In this document: piece by piece, positions 27,729 through 36,524 of the stretch
Layout: every line of letters begins with the position of its first letter
Numbering within the stretch: position 1 is the stretch's first letter
Source: Cerasicoccus arenae
GTDB lineage: Bacteria; Verrucomicrobiota; Verrucomicrobiia; Opitutales; Cerasicoccaceae
Reading direction: 5' to 3'
Assembly: GCF_014651635.1 (NCBI RefSeq)
Contig: NZ_BMXG01000004.1
Coordinates: forward strand, 1 to 64,000
DNA length: 64,000 nt
Translations under genes and position numbers: made by a program
The notes under the pieces: model-generated
Told to the model about the DNA's origin: nothing
The model's database searches: none
Seen by the model: the letters and a program-made list of their open reading frames with translations, nothing else

Positions 27729-28630
27729 GCGAAACTCAGCCTACGGATAACTGGCTGCCTTGGGGCGATGGCGTCCGCTTAATTGGCAGTCATCCATGTG
27801 GACTTCTCGCGGTTGAGAAGCCCGTGGGCGTGTTGTCTCATCCCAATGAAGAGGCATCGGAGAAACGCGAGCGTGCCTTGCTCACGGCCGATTACGATCA
27901 TGAGCGGGAATGCTACCACGGTTTTGCCAACGAGGGCGCGCCCAAGGAAGTTTTCCTGCTGCATCGGCTGGACTCCGCCACCTCAGGCGTCTTGCTCTTG
28001 GCCACCAATAAGGAAGTTGCTGAGGCCGTTCACCTGCGTTTTCAGTCGCATGATGTGGAGAAGATTTACTACGCCATCGTTAAGTTTCAGGGGCGGATTG
28101 GGATGCATGGTCTCTGGGCGAATATGATGGATAAGGGGCATCGTAGTGGCCGGCAAGGCCCCGTTCACGCAAGTGCCGGGCATTCGCTGCAAGCGCGCAC
28201 GCTTTACAAATGGGAGCGTGGCGACACCTTTCGCTATGGACTGTCGCTGTTGCAGCTCACGCCGCTGACGGGGCGCACGCACCAACTGCGTTACCAATGT
28301 ATGAAGAACGGTATGCCGATTGTTGGCGACCGGACTTACGGCGATTTTCGCTTCAACAAAAAGATTAAAGCTGCCACTGGCCAGAAGCGCCTGTTTCTCC
28401 ACGCGAGCTCGATTAATGTCCGCTTTCTTTACGGTGGTGATGTGGTTCGCTTTAGCGCCGAGTCTCCTCTGCCACATGAGTTTGAAGGGCTGCTGGGCAA
28501 AGACGAAAACTGGATAAAGGGCCTCACGCACAAGCCAACTCCGGGTGAGCTTGCCGAACGGCGTCGCGCCCAAATTCGTGATTCGCTGCGTGGTCCGCAT
28601 TCACGCAAACACGGCCGTCGTCGTCATTAA
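27725..28630 (+). CDS. RluA-family RNA pseudouridine synthase
   Basis: About 301 aa from ATG 27725, which overlaps the tonB-like stop as ATGA; the frame upstream of that belongs to the previous gene. The catalytic Asp83 lies in the HRLDSATSG motif, followed by LTPLTGRTHQLRYQCMKNGMP and IVGDRTYGDFRF, both RluA/TruC-type blocks. Such enzymes convert uridine to pseudouridine in rRNA or tRNA. There is no S4 domain and the N-terminus is short, so the target RNA cannot be named. The C-terminus is strongly basic (HSRKHGRRRH), which may aid RNA binding. Confidence 0.92.
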   Translation: MSETQPTDNWLPWGDGVRLIGSHPCGLLAVEKPVGVLSHPNEEASEKRERALLTADYDHERECYHGFANEGAPKEVFLLHRLDSATSGVLLLATNKEVAEAVHLRFQSHDVEKIYYAIVKFQGRIGMHGLWANMMDKGHRSGRQGPVHASAGHSLQARTLYKWERGDTFRYGLSLLQLTPLTGRTHQLRYQCMKNGMPIVGDRTYGDFRFNKKIKAATGQKRLFLHASSINVRFLYGGDVVRFSAESPLPHEFEGLLGKDENWIKGLTHKPTPGELAERRRAQIRDSLRGPHSRKHGRRRH

Positions 28631-28633
28631 TTT

Positions 28634-29230
28634 ATGTTTACAGGAATCGTTGAAGAAACGGGCGAAATTATTTCGTTCGCCGAAGGTGCCGAGAGCTGGC
28701 GCTTGGTCATCCGTGCCGAGCGTGTGTTGTCCGATTTGGGCATTGGTGACAGCTTGGCCTGCAATGGCTGCTGCCTGACCGTGGTCGAAATCCAGGGCAA
28801 TCAGCTGAGCTTTGATTTGCTGGACGAAACCGTCCGCCTGACTTCATTGGCTGGTTTGCAGCCGGGCGACTTGATCAACCTTGAGCGGAGCCTCGCCGCG
28901 AATGGTCGCTTTGGCGGACACGTCGTCTCGGGCCATGTCGATGCGACGGGCGAGATATTGGTTTTTGAGGAGCGCGGCAAAAATCATTACCTGAAAATCC
29001 GCACGCCCGCCGAGTTTCGTCAGTACCTGATTTATAAGGGTAGCATCGCCATCGATGGGATGTCCCTGACGGTGGCGGAAGTTCACGACGATAGCTTGGC
29101 GGTATGGCTGATCCCGCACACGCTTGAAATTACGAATTTGCGCAACAGACGGGCTGGCGAAATCGTTAACCTGGAGTTCGATCTGCTGGCCAAATACGTG
29201 GAGCGCATGCTCGCCGCCAAGGAGCAATAA
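28634..29230 (+). CDS. ribE: riboflavin synthase (alpha subunit)
   Basis: The 198-aa enzyme combines two 6,7-dimethyl-8-ribityllumazine molecules into riboflavin. It starts with the invariant MFTGIVEE and contains two homologous lumazine-binding domains. The first, about 1-88, has SLACNGCCLTVVEI; the second, about 98-190, has GHVDATGEI and YKGSIAIDGMSLTVAEVHDD, each with its GxSLT- or CCLT-type element. Length is typical. It is the last gene of the maf, tonB-like, rluA-like, ribE operon, three bases after the preceding stop. No FMN riboswitch is visible in front of the operon. Confidence 0.96.
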   Translation: MFTGIVEETGEIISFAEGAESWRLVIRAERVLSDLGIGDSLACNGCCLTVVEIQGNQLSFDLLDETVRLTSLAGLQPGDLINLERSLAANGRFGGHVVSGHVDATGEILVFEERGKNHYLKIRTPAEFRQYLIYKGSIAIDGMSLTVAEVHDDSLAVWLIPHTLEITNLRNRRAGEIVNLEFDLLAKYVERMLAAKEQ

Positions 29231-29253
29231 GCTCCACTAAAAGGTAGCGCTTG

Positions 29254-30273
29254 CTAACCGTGATACGCGACCAGCAGTTGCTCTGCGGTCAGACCTTGCA
29301 AGCCCTCGGGCGACTCCTGACCGAGCACGGTCCGGTGCGCGGTGCCGGGCGGTAGCCACTCGATCTTGCCCGAATAATCACGAAACCATGACACCGTCGG
29401 TGTGTTCATCATCAGCGCGAGGTGTAAGGCCCCGGAATCGCCGCCAAAATGCCTTTGCGCGCGGCCCATGACCGCCGCCAGCTCTAGCAAAGACAAATCC
29501 CCTGCGAAGACCCGCCAAGGCTTTTGCGGCAAGTGAGTAATCAGTTCCGCCACTTTGCCGCGTTCGCGTTCGTTGGGCGCGCAGGAGAGGACAACTTTTG
29601 GGCCAGTCTTGTCTGCCACCAGCGCACTAACGAGTTTTGCGAGCTCCTTCATCGGCAGCTCCTTCTGGTCTTGCGTGGTGCAGGGGCTGATGTGGATAAA
29701 GCCGCGCTCGCCGTCTAGTTTTACATCGACGGCGGATTCAATCGCGGCAGGGATTTTTACGGCAAAAATTGCCTCTTCGCCCACCGGAATCCCTGCCGCT
29801 TGCAGGCACTCCCAACGCTGTTGAAACACTGGACGCCCGCCATGAGGCACATCGACGGGGTGCGTGAAACAATGCTTCCAGAACGCCGCCGGTTTCGGAG
29901 GCACGCGGCCCAAGCGCCATTTGGCCCCGCTGGCCCGTGTCAGGATACTGGAGCGATCTGAGCCGTTGAGATTGATCACCGCATCATAGCGGCGCGCTCG
30001 GAGATTTTTTACGCGGCCAAAATCTTCATACCACTTCGGGCCTTTGGGAAAACGCGGGTAGCCCAGAATCGCGTTCAGGCCGGGGACGATTTCGAGGATT
30101 TGTTTGGCCTTTTCCTCGGCCATCACGTCCAGCTCAGCAGTGGGCCAAGCACGGCGGATTTCGTGTAGGGCTGGGATCAGGTGGACGGTGTCGCCGAGGA
30201 AACCAAGGTCGAGCACGAGAATCCGTTTGGCGGATCCTGCCTGCTCGTAGAAGCTTCGGCCTTGCTCGCTCAT
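29254..30273 (-). CDS. glycosyltransferase family 9 (heptosyltransferase-like)
   Basis: 339 aa with the GT-B fold of ADP-heptose:LPS heptosyltransferases. The N-terminal domain begins RILVLDLGFLGDTVHLIPAL, the GT9 acceptor signature. The C-terminal nucleotide-sugar site includes ISPCTTQDQKELPMKELAKL and the family block HFGGDSGALHLALMMNTPTV. It should add heptose or another sugar to the LPS core on the inner face of the membrane. It faces a second GT9 gene across a 68-base divergent intergenic region, so both probably act on the same core oligosaccharide. The donor sugar is inferred from family only. Confidence 0.9.
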   Translation of the reverse strand: MSEQGRSFYEQAGSAKRILVLDLGFLGDTVHLIPALHEIRRAWPTAELDVMAEEKAKQILEIVPGLNAILGYPRFPKGPKWYEDFGRVKNLRARRYDAVINLNGSDRSSILTRASGAKWRLGRVPPKPAAFWKHCFTHPVDVPHGGRPVFQQRWECLQAAGIPVGEEAIFAVKIPAAIESAVDVKLDGERGFIHISPCTTQDQKELPMKELAKLVSALVADKTGPKVVLSCAPNERERGKVAELITHLPQKPWRVFAGDLSLLELAAVMGRAQRHFGGDSGALHLALMMNTPTVSWFRDYSGKIEWLPPGTAHRTVLGQESPEGLQGLTAEQLLVAYHG

Positions 30274-30341
30274 GGCTTAGTCGTTATCGCGTAATGTTTT
30301 AAAGATGGCGCAGCGGCGCCGGTTCATTCAATGCTTTTACG

Positions 30342-31367
30342 GTGGGACGCGAAAAAATCCTGGCAATCAAATTCAAGTATCTCGGTGACGTGGCCCTGAT
30401 GGTCCCCGCCTTGCGGATGCTGCGTCAACATCGCCGGGAGGCGGAGTTGCACGTCTTAGTCGCTGCCGAGGCTGTCCCGCTGCTCCAGCGCCTGAGCTGG
30501 ATTGACCACGTCTGGAGTCTCCCGCGGACTCGTGGCAAGCTCCGCCTTCGCAGCACGCTACCAATCATTCGTAAGCTGCGTGGCGAACATTTTGACCGCA
30601 GCGTAGACTTCGTCGGCAATGACCGCGGTGCGCTGCTTTCTCGCATGATCGGTGCCCGCGAACGTCTTGGCGTGGTCGCGCCCAAGGGCTTCGTGGGCCG
30701 CGCCAAATGCTACACGCAGACCATTGAGGAGCTCGATACGACCCGCCACGAATCCGTCCGCGACGCCTACGTGCTGTCGCTGTGGGACGTCCCGTTCGAT
30801 CGTTCGGCGCTCCAACTTGAGCTGACCGCCGATCCCGCCCTTGCCGCCGAAGCGGAAAAAATCCTGCCCGCGCCGTGCGTTATCGGGCACCTGTCTACCA
30901 GCCAACCCAAGAAGGAATGGTGGATCGAGCATTGGGTCGCGCTTCATGGTTTAATGAAGGACGCGGGGCAGGAAATGATTTTTACCGCTGGCCCCAGTAA
31001 GCGTGAGCAAGCCTTGCTCGAAGTGCTTCAGGCAGCGTTGCCATCGGCGACGTACTTGCCTCAATTTGCCACGCTGGAGCTCTTTATCGCCGTGATTGCG
31101 CGGGCCAAGCTGTTCATTTCCCCTGACACCGCGCCGCTGCACCTCGCGGCAGGTCTTGGCGTGCTTTCGGTGGGGATGTTTGGGCCAACGTCTGCCGCGC
31201 GCTGGGCACCAATCAGTGATCGTAACGCCTGCATGCAAGGTGCTGCCTGCCCGTGTAGCGGTCACCTCCACGAGTGCGCCTTAGCCGAGCGTTGCATTGA
31301 CACCATTACCCCGCCGCAAGTTGCTCAACGCGCACTGGAACTCCTGGCCAAGGAGGGCGCGCAATGA
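30342..31367 (+). CDS. glycosyltransferase family 9 (heptosyltransferase-like)
   Basis: 341 aa starting with GTG (MGREKILAIKFKYLGDVALM). It has the GT9 N-terminal signature, the second-domain block VIGHLSTSQPKKEWWIEHWV and the nucleotide-sugar site SPDTAPLHLAAGLGVLSVGM. The C-terminal CSGHLHECALAERCIDTITP resembles the cysteine-containing end of many heptosyltransferases. It is the first gene of a rightward run of four, overlapping the next gene by ATGA. Its divergent partner at 29254 is the same family, so the two probably add consecutive core residues. Confidence 0.92.
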   Translation: MGREKILAIKFKYLGDVALMVPALRMLRQHRREAELHVLVAAEAVPLLQRLSWIDHVWSLPRTRGKLRLRSTLPIIRKLRGEHFDRSVDFVGNDRGALLSRMIGARERLGVVAPKGFVGRAKCYTQTIEELDTTRHESVRDAYVLSLWDVPFDRSALQLELTADPALAAEAEKILPAPCVIGHLSTSQPKKEWWIEHWVALHGLMKDAGQEMIFTAGPSKREQALLEVLQAALPSATYLPQFATLELFIAVIARAKLFISPDTAPLHLAAGLGVLSVGMFGPTSAARWAPISDRNACMQGAACPCSGHLHECALAERCIDTITPPQVAQRALELLAKEGAQ

Positions 31368-32158
31368 ACCGGCTCCCGCTTTCTGTCTGCCTGATCGCGC
31401 ACAACGAAGCCGCGCGCATCCGACGTTGCCTCGATAGCGTGAAGCCGCTCGCAGGGGAGATTATTCTCGTCTATAACGACTGCACCGACGGCACCGAGGC
31501 CATTGCTCGTGACGAATACGGCGCGCAGACTTTTCCTGAATCCTGGCATGGCCATCGTGATCAGAAAAACATCGCTCTCGATAAGGCGACCCAGCCCTGG
31601 ACGCTTTGCCTCGACTGCGATGAAGAGCTTTCGCCCGAGCTTGCCGCCGAGCTGCGCGCGTTTATTGAGGCGAATGACGAGGCCTTCAACGGCGCGTCCT
31701 TTCCGCGCAAAGTCTGGTTTCTCGGGCGCTGGATTACGCACGGAGACTGGTATCCCGACCGCAGCCTGCGCCTTATCCGCACGGGCAAGGGGCGCTGGGG
31801 CGGCAGCCGCGAACACGACCGCATGGAGCTGGATGGGAGCGCAAAAAGCCTTACAGCCGACCTCCATCATTACACGAATCCGACGCTCAACGACCAGATC
31901 GAGAAGATCAATTATTTCGCCGACATCTACCTCCAGCGCCAGCTCGATGCTGGCAAAAAATGGTCGCTGATCCACACGGTTTTCCGTCCGCTCTGGCGCT
32001 TTTTTCGCGCCTATATTTTGCGGCGAGGTTTTCTCGACGGCTTCCCCGGACTCTATGCTGCGGTGCTGACCTCGTTCGCGACATTCGTCCGCCACAGCCG
32101 TCTCTACGAACACGCGACTACGCCCGAAGTGCGGGAGAAATTCCAGCCGAAGCGATGA
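31364..32158 (+). CDS. glycosyltransferase family 2 (WaaE/KdtX-like)
   Basis: 264 aa of GT-A fold. It opens PLSVCLIAHNEAARIRRCLD and continues with the nucleotide-binding segment and a DxD-like CLDCDEELSP near residue 85. The FPRKVWFLGRWITHGDWYPD and LRLIRTGKGRWGG blocks are typical of WaaE-type LPS core beta-1,4-glucosyltransferases. The usual acidic STDGT motif reads NDCTDGT. A C-terminal amphipathic region (about 205-255) would attach to the membrane. Start and stop overlap both neighbours by four bases, pointing to translational coupling in an LPS core operon. Confidence 0.88.
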   Translation: MNRLPLSVCLIAHNEAARIRRCLDSVKPLAGEIILVYNDCTDGTEAIARDEYGAQTFPESWHGHRDQKNIALDKATQPWTLCLDCDEELSPELAAELRAFIEANDEAFNGASFPRKVWFLGRWITHGDWYPDRSLRLIRTGKGRWGGSREHDRMELDGSAKSLTADLHHYTNPTLNDQIEKINYFADIYLQRQLDAGKKWSLIHTVFRPLWRFFRAYILRRGFLDGFPGLYAAVLTSFATFVRHSRLYEHATTPEVREKFQPKR

Positions 32159-32958
32159 GCAACGCCCCCAGCATTGGTCTGGTGATCAACACCTACAACG
32201 CGCCGGAAAAGCTCGAAGCTGTCTTCCACTGGCTCGCGGTTGCTGGCGGTTGCGATGAAGTGCTCGTTGCCGATGACGGTTCCAAGAGCGAGACCCGCGA
32301 GTTGATTGCCACGTGGCAAAACTCAATGCCTCGCTGGGGTCTAAAGCATATCTGGCAGGAGGACCAAGGCTACCGCCGTTCACGCATCCTCAACCGCACC
32401 ATTGCGCAAGCCAACGCCGATTACCTCGTCTTCATTGACGGCGATTGCTTACCCTTCAAACGCTTCATTACAGACCATCAAGCACTGGCCGAGCGCGGGG
32501 CTTTTGTGCAAGGTCGGCGTTGCTTTGTGCCGCAAAGTAAGGTTAAGGCCATAACTACATTTAAGACTTCCATTTTTAGCTTATTAATTACTGGCCAGTT
32601 GGGTGGCGCGTTCAAAGCTATCCGCTGGCCCATGCCAGTGATTAAGAGGAATCGCGAGCTGCACGGCATCTTGGGATGCAACCTCGGCATTTGGCGCGAT
32701 GACCTCATCGCGGTTAATGGCTACGACGAATCTTTCGAAGGTTGGGGCGCGGAAGATTCCGACCTTGCTGCGCGACTTTATCATCACGGGCTTATTCGTA
32801 AATTCGTTTATGGCCGCGCTCAGTTGGCGCACCTCAATCACGACGAATTGCCCCGTGACCGCTACGACGCCAACAAGGAAAAGCTCACCGCCACACTCGG
32901 AGAAAAACGCGTCCGCTGCTCCCTCGGATTGGACCAACACTTGCAGCCAGAAGCATGA
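32155..32958 (+). CDS. glycosyltransferase family 2
   Basis: 267 aa from ATG 32155, which overlaps the previous stop as ATGA; the 65 upstream codons lie inside the previous gene and are not used. The GT-A core shows GLVINTYNAPEKLEAVF, the acidic VLVADDGSKSETREL, a DxD-type FIDGDCLPF and GCNLGIWRDDLIAVNGYDE with FEGWGAEDSDLAARLYHHG. That last block is shared with the chondroitin-polymerase-like and galactosyltransferase C-terminal family. It is probably an LPS core or O-chain transferase; the sugar is unknown. Confidence 0.9.
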   Translation: MSNAPSIGLVINTYNAPEKLEAVFHWLAVAGGCDEVLVADDGSKSETRELIATWQNSMPRWGLKHIWQEDQGYRRSRILNRTIAQANADYLVFIDGDCLPFKRFITDHQALAERGAFVQGRRCFVPQSKVKAITTFKTSIFSLLITGQLGGAFKAIRWPMPVIKRNRELHGILGCNLGIWRDDLIAVNGYDESFEGWGAEDSDLAARLYHHGLIRKFVYGRAQLAHLNHDELPRDRYDANKEKLTATLGEKRVRCSLGLDQHLQPEA

Positions 32959-33653
32959 ACTTGGACGGGGTTCAGGCGATAACTTTTGATGCGGCGGGCA
33001 CGCTGATGGTGCCGCATCCATCCGTGGGCGAGGTTTATGCCGAGGTGCTTGCGGCTATGGGATATTCGGTTGACCCCAGTCTGCTGGAGCAGCGTTTTCG
33101 GGCTTCGTTTAAGGCCCAAAAATCTACCACACCCGAGGCCGTGCTCGATCGCGCGAGTTGGCGGAAAATCGTAGCGGGCACGCTTAAGGACCTTACGCCA
33201 AGCGCAGATTTCGAGACGCAATTCGACGCGCTTTGGCACACCTTTGCGGAGCCAAATCGCTGGCGTGTCCTGCCCGGCGTTGAGTCTACGTTGGCTAGTT
33301 TACAACGGCGCGGATTTCGCCTTTTTGTCCTGTCCAATAATGATTCACGTCTCCGACGCATTCTCGTTGGGCTTGGTTTGGATCAATTTTTCGAGGCCAT
33401 ATTCATTTCTGCTGAGCTTGGGGTTGAGAAGCCGTCGCCCAGGATTTTCCAGCTCGTCGAAGCGAATATTGGTGTTCCGGCAGCGAGCATACTCCATGTT
33501 GGTGACAGCCCGTTGGAAGACATTGAGGGGGCACAAAATGCGGGTTGGTGTACGGCGCTGGTGGGGTCCAAGACAAAGATGCCTAATCGCCCGACTCACT
33601 TAAATTGCCCGGTCACGATTAGCAGTCTGTTTGAACCAATCGATTCCGACTGA
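32955..33653 (+). CDS. HAD-superfamily hydrolase
   Basis: The 232-aa HAD phosphatase has motif I AITFDAAGTLM, in which the second Asp of the usual DxD is Ala. Motif II is in RLFVLSNNDSRL, the conserved Lys is in GVEKPSPRIFQ, and motif IV is in LHVGDSPLEDIEGAQNAG. It has a helical cap of the C1 type at about 20-95. DxA variants occur in HDHD3-like and other family members, and the loss of the general acid Asp would slow or redirect phosphatase activity. It overlaps the GT2 gene by four bases, so it may process a sugar phosphate for LPS, but that is inference. Confidence 0.85.
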   Translation: MNLDGVQAITFDAAGTLMVPHPSVGEVYAEVLAAMGYSVDPSLLEQRFRASFKAQKSTTPEAVLDRASWRKIVAGTLKDLTPSADFETQFDALWHTFAEPNRWRVLPGVESTLASLQRRGFRLFVLSNNDSRLRRILVGLGLDQFFEAIFISAELGVEKPSPRIFQLVEANIGVPAASILHVGDSPLEDIEGAQNAGWCTALVGSKTKMPNRPTHLNCPVTISSLFEPIDSD

Positions 33654-33720
33654 AAAAGCATTGCTGCTTGAAAGGAAATGGGAACAATTACGTCTGAAAG
33701 ATAAAGGAAACGATTAATCA

Positions 33721-34008
33721 ATGCTTCACCGAGTTTATAAATGGTTCACACGCACGTGCTTAAACTGCCACGATGCGGCCCGGCTCGTATCCGAGTCGTG
33801 CGAGCGTGAACTCACATTTATGGAAAAAATGAAGCTGAAGATGCTCAGCCTCATGTGCCCTTATACGGCGCGCTACGGTGAACAAGTCAGCTTGATGCAT
33901 GACAAACTCGCGTCTTGCTGCGACGAAATTGCCGAGCAATCCGTTCCCGAATGTATGCCGCCCGATTGCAAAGAGCGGATCAAGTCCAAGTTGGCTGCAG
34001 CAGAATAG
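33721..34008 (+). CDS. small cysteine-rich protein resembling a degenerate zf-HC2 anti-sigma domain
   Basis: The 95-aa protein contains CLNCHDAARLVSESCEREL (Cys13 to Leu31) and KLKMLSLMCPYTARYGEQ (38-55). This reproduces the zf-HC2 layout (a Cys, the Ser-Glu helix, a basic helix, then a Cys-Pro-x-x end). However, the usual His before MC is replaced and the last Cys of the CxxC pair reads Thr. Cys66, Cys67, Cys78 and Cys83 follow in a polar tail. Zinc binding by the classical set is therefore doubtful, although other Cys could substitute. No sigma factor gene is adjacent and no membrane span is present. The function is unknown. Confidence 0.65.
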   Translation: MLHRVYKWFTRTCLNCHDAARLVSESCERELTFMEKMKLKMLSLMCPYTARYGEQVSLMHDKLASCCDEIAEQSVPECMPPDCKERIKSKLAAAE

Positions 34009-34035
34009 CTAAGCCGGTTTGGAGTTTCTTTGTTT

Positions 34036-34060
34036 AGGACGCGCCAGCGGCTACCCCTTT
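34036..34060. repeat. dispersed intergenic repeat, copy 1
   Basis: AGGACGCGCCAGCGGCTACC and five more bases here match the string at 42586-42610 with about three differences. Both copies sit in short intergenic gaps after gene ends. A related core (GGACCGGCGCTAC) is part of the hairpin at 34107-34132. Confidence 0.45.
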
Positions 34061-34100
34061 TGAGGGGATGTAGAGCGGCGTGATGTGGCCAAGTGTGGAA

Positions 34101-34132
34101 AAAGAAAGCGCCGGCCCACTAGGACCGGCGCT
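34101..34132 (-). terminator. Rho-independent terminator for the thioredoxin-like gene
   Basis: Read on the minus strand, AGCGCCGG and CCGGCGCT (34125-34132 and 34107-34114 on the plus strand) close a stable stem with extra G-C pairs inside. A T-rich run, TTTCTTTTT, follows directly. It lies about 40 bases downstream of the thioredoxin-like stop. Confidence 0.75.
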
Positions 34133-34173
34133 ACTTACTGCTGCTAACTTTTTACTCTACTATACTGACTGAA

Positions 34174-34737
34174 CTATGATTTTTCTTTTGGAGAGATAAT
34201 CTCCTCTAAAGTTTCTACGTATTTAACGGGGCCGCCTGGTTGATAGCCAATTTGGGCGAGGGGCTTTCCGTCGTGGTTTAATACAAGTATCGTTGGGAAT
34301 CCTTCGACCCCGAATTTCTTGGCAAGTTCCTGATTTTGCTTTTCCAGTTCGACGCTTTGAGCTTTTCCACTGGGGAAATCAAGGTAAACGCGGACGAGAT
34401 TTTTCTCGGCAAATTGTTCAAATTCAGGTTTGGAGAAGACTTCTTTATCAAGCTTCTTGCACCAACCACACCAGTCGGAACCGGTAAAGTCGATGAGAAC
34501 GGCTTTGTTTTCTTCTTTAGCCTGTTTGAGTGCGGCGTCGTAATCGGTTATCCATCCGGCAGGCACATTGTCTTGTGGCTCGGTGGAAATGGTGGTGGCG
34601 GCTGAATTGCTGTCAGCTGCGGCATTTGCATTAGCACCGGATAAGGGACAACTACGGTTGGCGGCAAAATAACTGCCCGCGGCAACGGCACCAAGGGCGA
34701 GGATGAATAGCAGGTTTTTCATAATTGGTTGGTTCAT
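34174..34737 (-). CDS. thioredoxin-family protein, exported or membrane-anchored
   Basis: 187 aa. The N-terminal hydrophobic stretch (MKNLLFILALGAVAAGSYFA, from Met6) is a signal or anchor; a start at that Met (34722) is equally possible. The thioredoxin domain at about 65-185 has the active site in FTGSDWCGWCKKLDKEVFSK, a CGWC dithiol with the DUF255/DsbD-gamma-like SDWCGWC context, and the cis-Pro in GVEGFPTILVLN. It should work outside the cytoplasm as a thiol-disulfide oxidoreductase, most likely reducing or repairing disulfides given the CGWC motif. It stands alone and is divergent from nadB. Confidence 0.9.
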   Translation of the reverse strand: MNQPIMKNLLFILALGAVAAGSYFAANRSCPLSGANANAAADSNSAATTISTEPQDNVPAGWITDYDAALKQAKEENKAVLIDFTGSDWCGWCKKLDKEVFSKPEFEQFAEKNLVRVYLDFPSGKAQSVELEKQNQELAKKFGVEGFPTILVLNHDGKPLAQIGYQPGGPVKYVETLEEIISPKEKS

Positions 34738-34865
34738 ATATATGACACGTAGTCGGGGATTTTATTCCATCCTTACAGAAAAAAAATTGCGGCATTGCGG
34801 CAGGCGGATTATTGATTCACTGTTTAGCCCTTTACTCGTTGAAAATTAACCAGTTCTAAAAGTCT

Positions 34866-36500
34866 TTGAAGACATTCGATGTCATTGTAGTCGGCTCCGG
34901 CATTGCCGGGCTAAGTTTTGCTTTGGGAATGGGCCGCGCGGGGCACCGCGTTGCCATCATCACCAAAAAGAACCGGGCGGAGTCCAATACGAACTACGCG
35001 CAGGGCGGCATTGCCAGCGTGACCTCCCAGACTGACGACTTTGAGTTGCACGTGAAGGACACCCTGACGGCGGGTGACGGCTTGTGCGACGAGGCGGTGG
35101 TCCGTGCGATCATCAGCGATGGGCCAGCGCGCATTCAGGAGCTGATTGAGCTGGGCGTGGACTTTACTCATTTGGGCGATGGCCGTGTCTCGCTGCACCG
35201 AGAAGGCGGGCACAGCAAACGCCGCATCCTGCACGTTAAGGACCTGACGGGTGCTGCGATCGAACATGCGCTGCTGGACGCGGTAGCGGCTTGCCCCAAG
35301 ATTGAGGTGCTGGAGCACCATATGGCGATCGACCTGATTACTTTTGAGAAATTGCGTCGCAAGGGCATGTCCGTGGGGCCGTCACGCAATCGCGTGGTGG
35401 GCCTTTATGCACTGGATTCGCGTCAGGGTGTGGTGGATGCATTTGCCGCTCGGGTGGTCATGTTGGCCACTGGCGGAGGCGGGCAGGTTTACCAGTATTC
35501 GACGAATCCCACCATTGCGACCGGAGACGGCATTGCGATGGCTTATCGTGCGGGTGCCGAAATCCGCAACATGGAATTTATCCAATTCCACCCGACGGCG
35601 CTCTTTACCTACACCCATGACCGATTCTTGATTTCAGAGGCCGTGCGCGGCGAAGGGGCCATCTTACGCAACCTGAAAAAAGAAGCCTTTATGGCTCGCT
35701 ACGACGACCGCCGTGACTTGGCTCCGCGAGATGTCGTGGCCCGTGCGATCGACAGCGAAATGAAGAAAAGCGGTGCGCAGCACTTGTGGTTGGACATTAC
35801 GAACCAGTCCGAGGAAAGCCTCCGCGACCGCTTCCCCACGATTTTTGACGCCTTGCTCAAGCACGGGATCAACATGGCAACGGACCCCATTCCGGTGGTC
35901 CCCGCTTGCCATTACCTATGTGGTGGAGTGACAACGGATTTGACTGCGCGCACGAGCTTGCCAGGGCTGTTGGCTTGCGGTGAAGTCGCTTGCACGGGCC
36001 TGCATGGTGCCAATCGGCTGGCCAGCAATTCCTTACTTGAAGCCTGTGTGCTGGCGCGTGATGGCGTGGCGAGCGCCGAGCAAATACTCAAAGAAACACC
36101 TCTTGCGGCCCGGAAATTACCTGATTGGGTAGATGGCGATATGCGCGACCCGGATGAGCGCGTGGTGCTCGCACACAATTTGGAAGAACTCAAGCGCACG
36201 ATGTGGGACTATGTGGGCATTGTCCGCACGACAAAGCGTCTCCGCCGCGCTAAGACCCGCATATCCAATCTCCAGCAGGAGATCATGGAGTATTATTGGA
36301 ATTACAAGGTGGAGCCGGATTTTCTGGAACTGCGCAATCTGATCCAGTTAGCAGAACTCATCGTTGACTGTGCCTTGCAGCGCAAAGAATCGCGTGGTCT
36401 GCATTATACGTTAGATTATCCAGACCTTCTCCCGGAGGCCATTGATAGCGTCGTGCAAATACATGCGAGCATGAAAAGGAGCGTTTTTCCGCAACATTAA
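34866..36500 (+). CDS. nadB: L-aspartate oxidase
   Basis: The 544-aa flavoenzyme oxidises L-aspartate to iminoaspartate, the first step of de novo NAD synthesis. It starts with TTG (MKTFDVIVVGSGIAGLSFAL). It shows the FAD motif, then the succinate dehydrogenase-like blocks NTNYAQGGIASV, HREGGHSKRRILHVKD, TGGGGQVYQYSTNP, EFIQFHPTALF and the catalytic EAVRGEGAILRN, and the late HGANRLASNSLLEACV. The C-terminal helical domain is present, so the enzyme is complete. nadA and nadC are not adjacent. A TTG start may lower expression. Confidence 0.95.
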   Translation: MKTFDVIVVGSGIAGLSFALGMGRAGHRVAIITKKNRAESNTNYAQGGIASVTSQTDDFELHVKDTLTAGDGLCDEAVVRAIISDGPARIQELIELGVDFTHLGDGRVSLHREGGHSKRRILHVKDLTGAAIEHALLDAVAACPKIEVLEHHMAIDLITFEKLRRKGMSVGPSRNRVVGLYALDSRQGVVDAFAARVVMLATGGGGQVYQYSTNPTIATGDGIAMAYRAGAEIRNMEFIQFHPTALFTYTHDRFLISEAVRGEGAILRNLKKEAFMARYDDRRDLAPRDVVARAIDSEMKKSGAQHLWLDITNQSEESLRDRFPTIFDALLKHGINMATDPIPVVPACHYLCGGVTTDLTARTSLPGLLACGEVACTGLHGANRLASNSLLEACVLARDGVASAEQILKETPLAARKLPDWVDGDMRDPDERVVLAHNLEELKRTMWDYVGIVRTTKRLRRAKTRISNLQQEIMEYYWNYKVEPDFLELRNLIQLAELIVDCALQRKESRGLHYTLDYPDLLPEAIDSVVQIHASMKRSVFPQH

Positions 36501-36524
36501 CGCAGACGAGGGGTTACTTTGATT

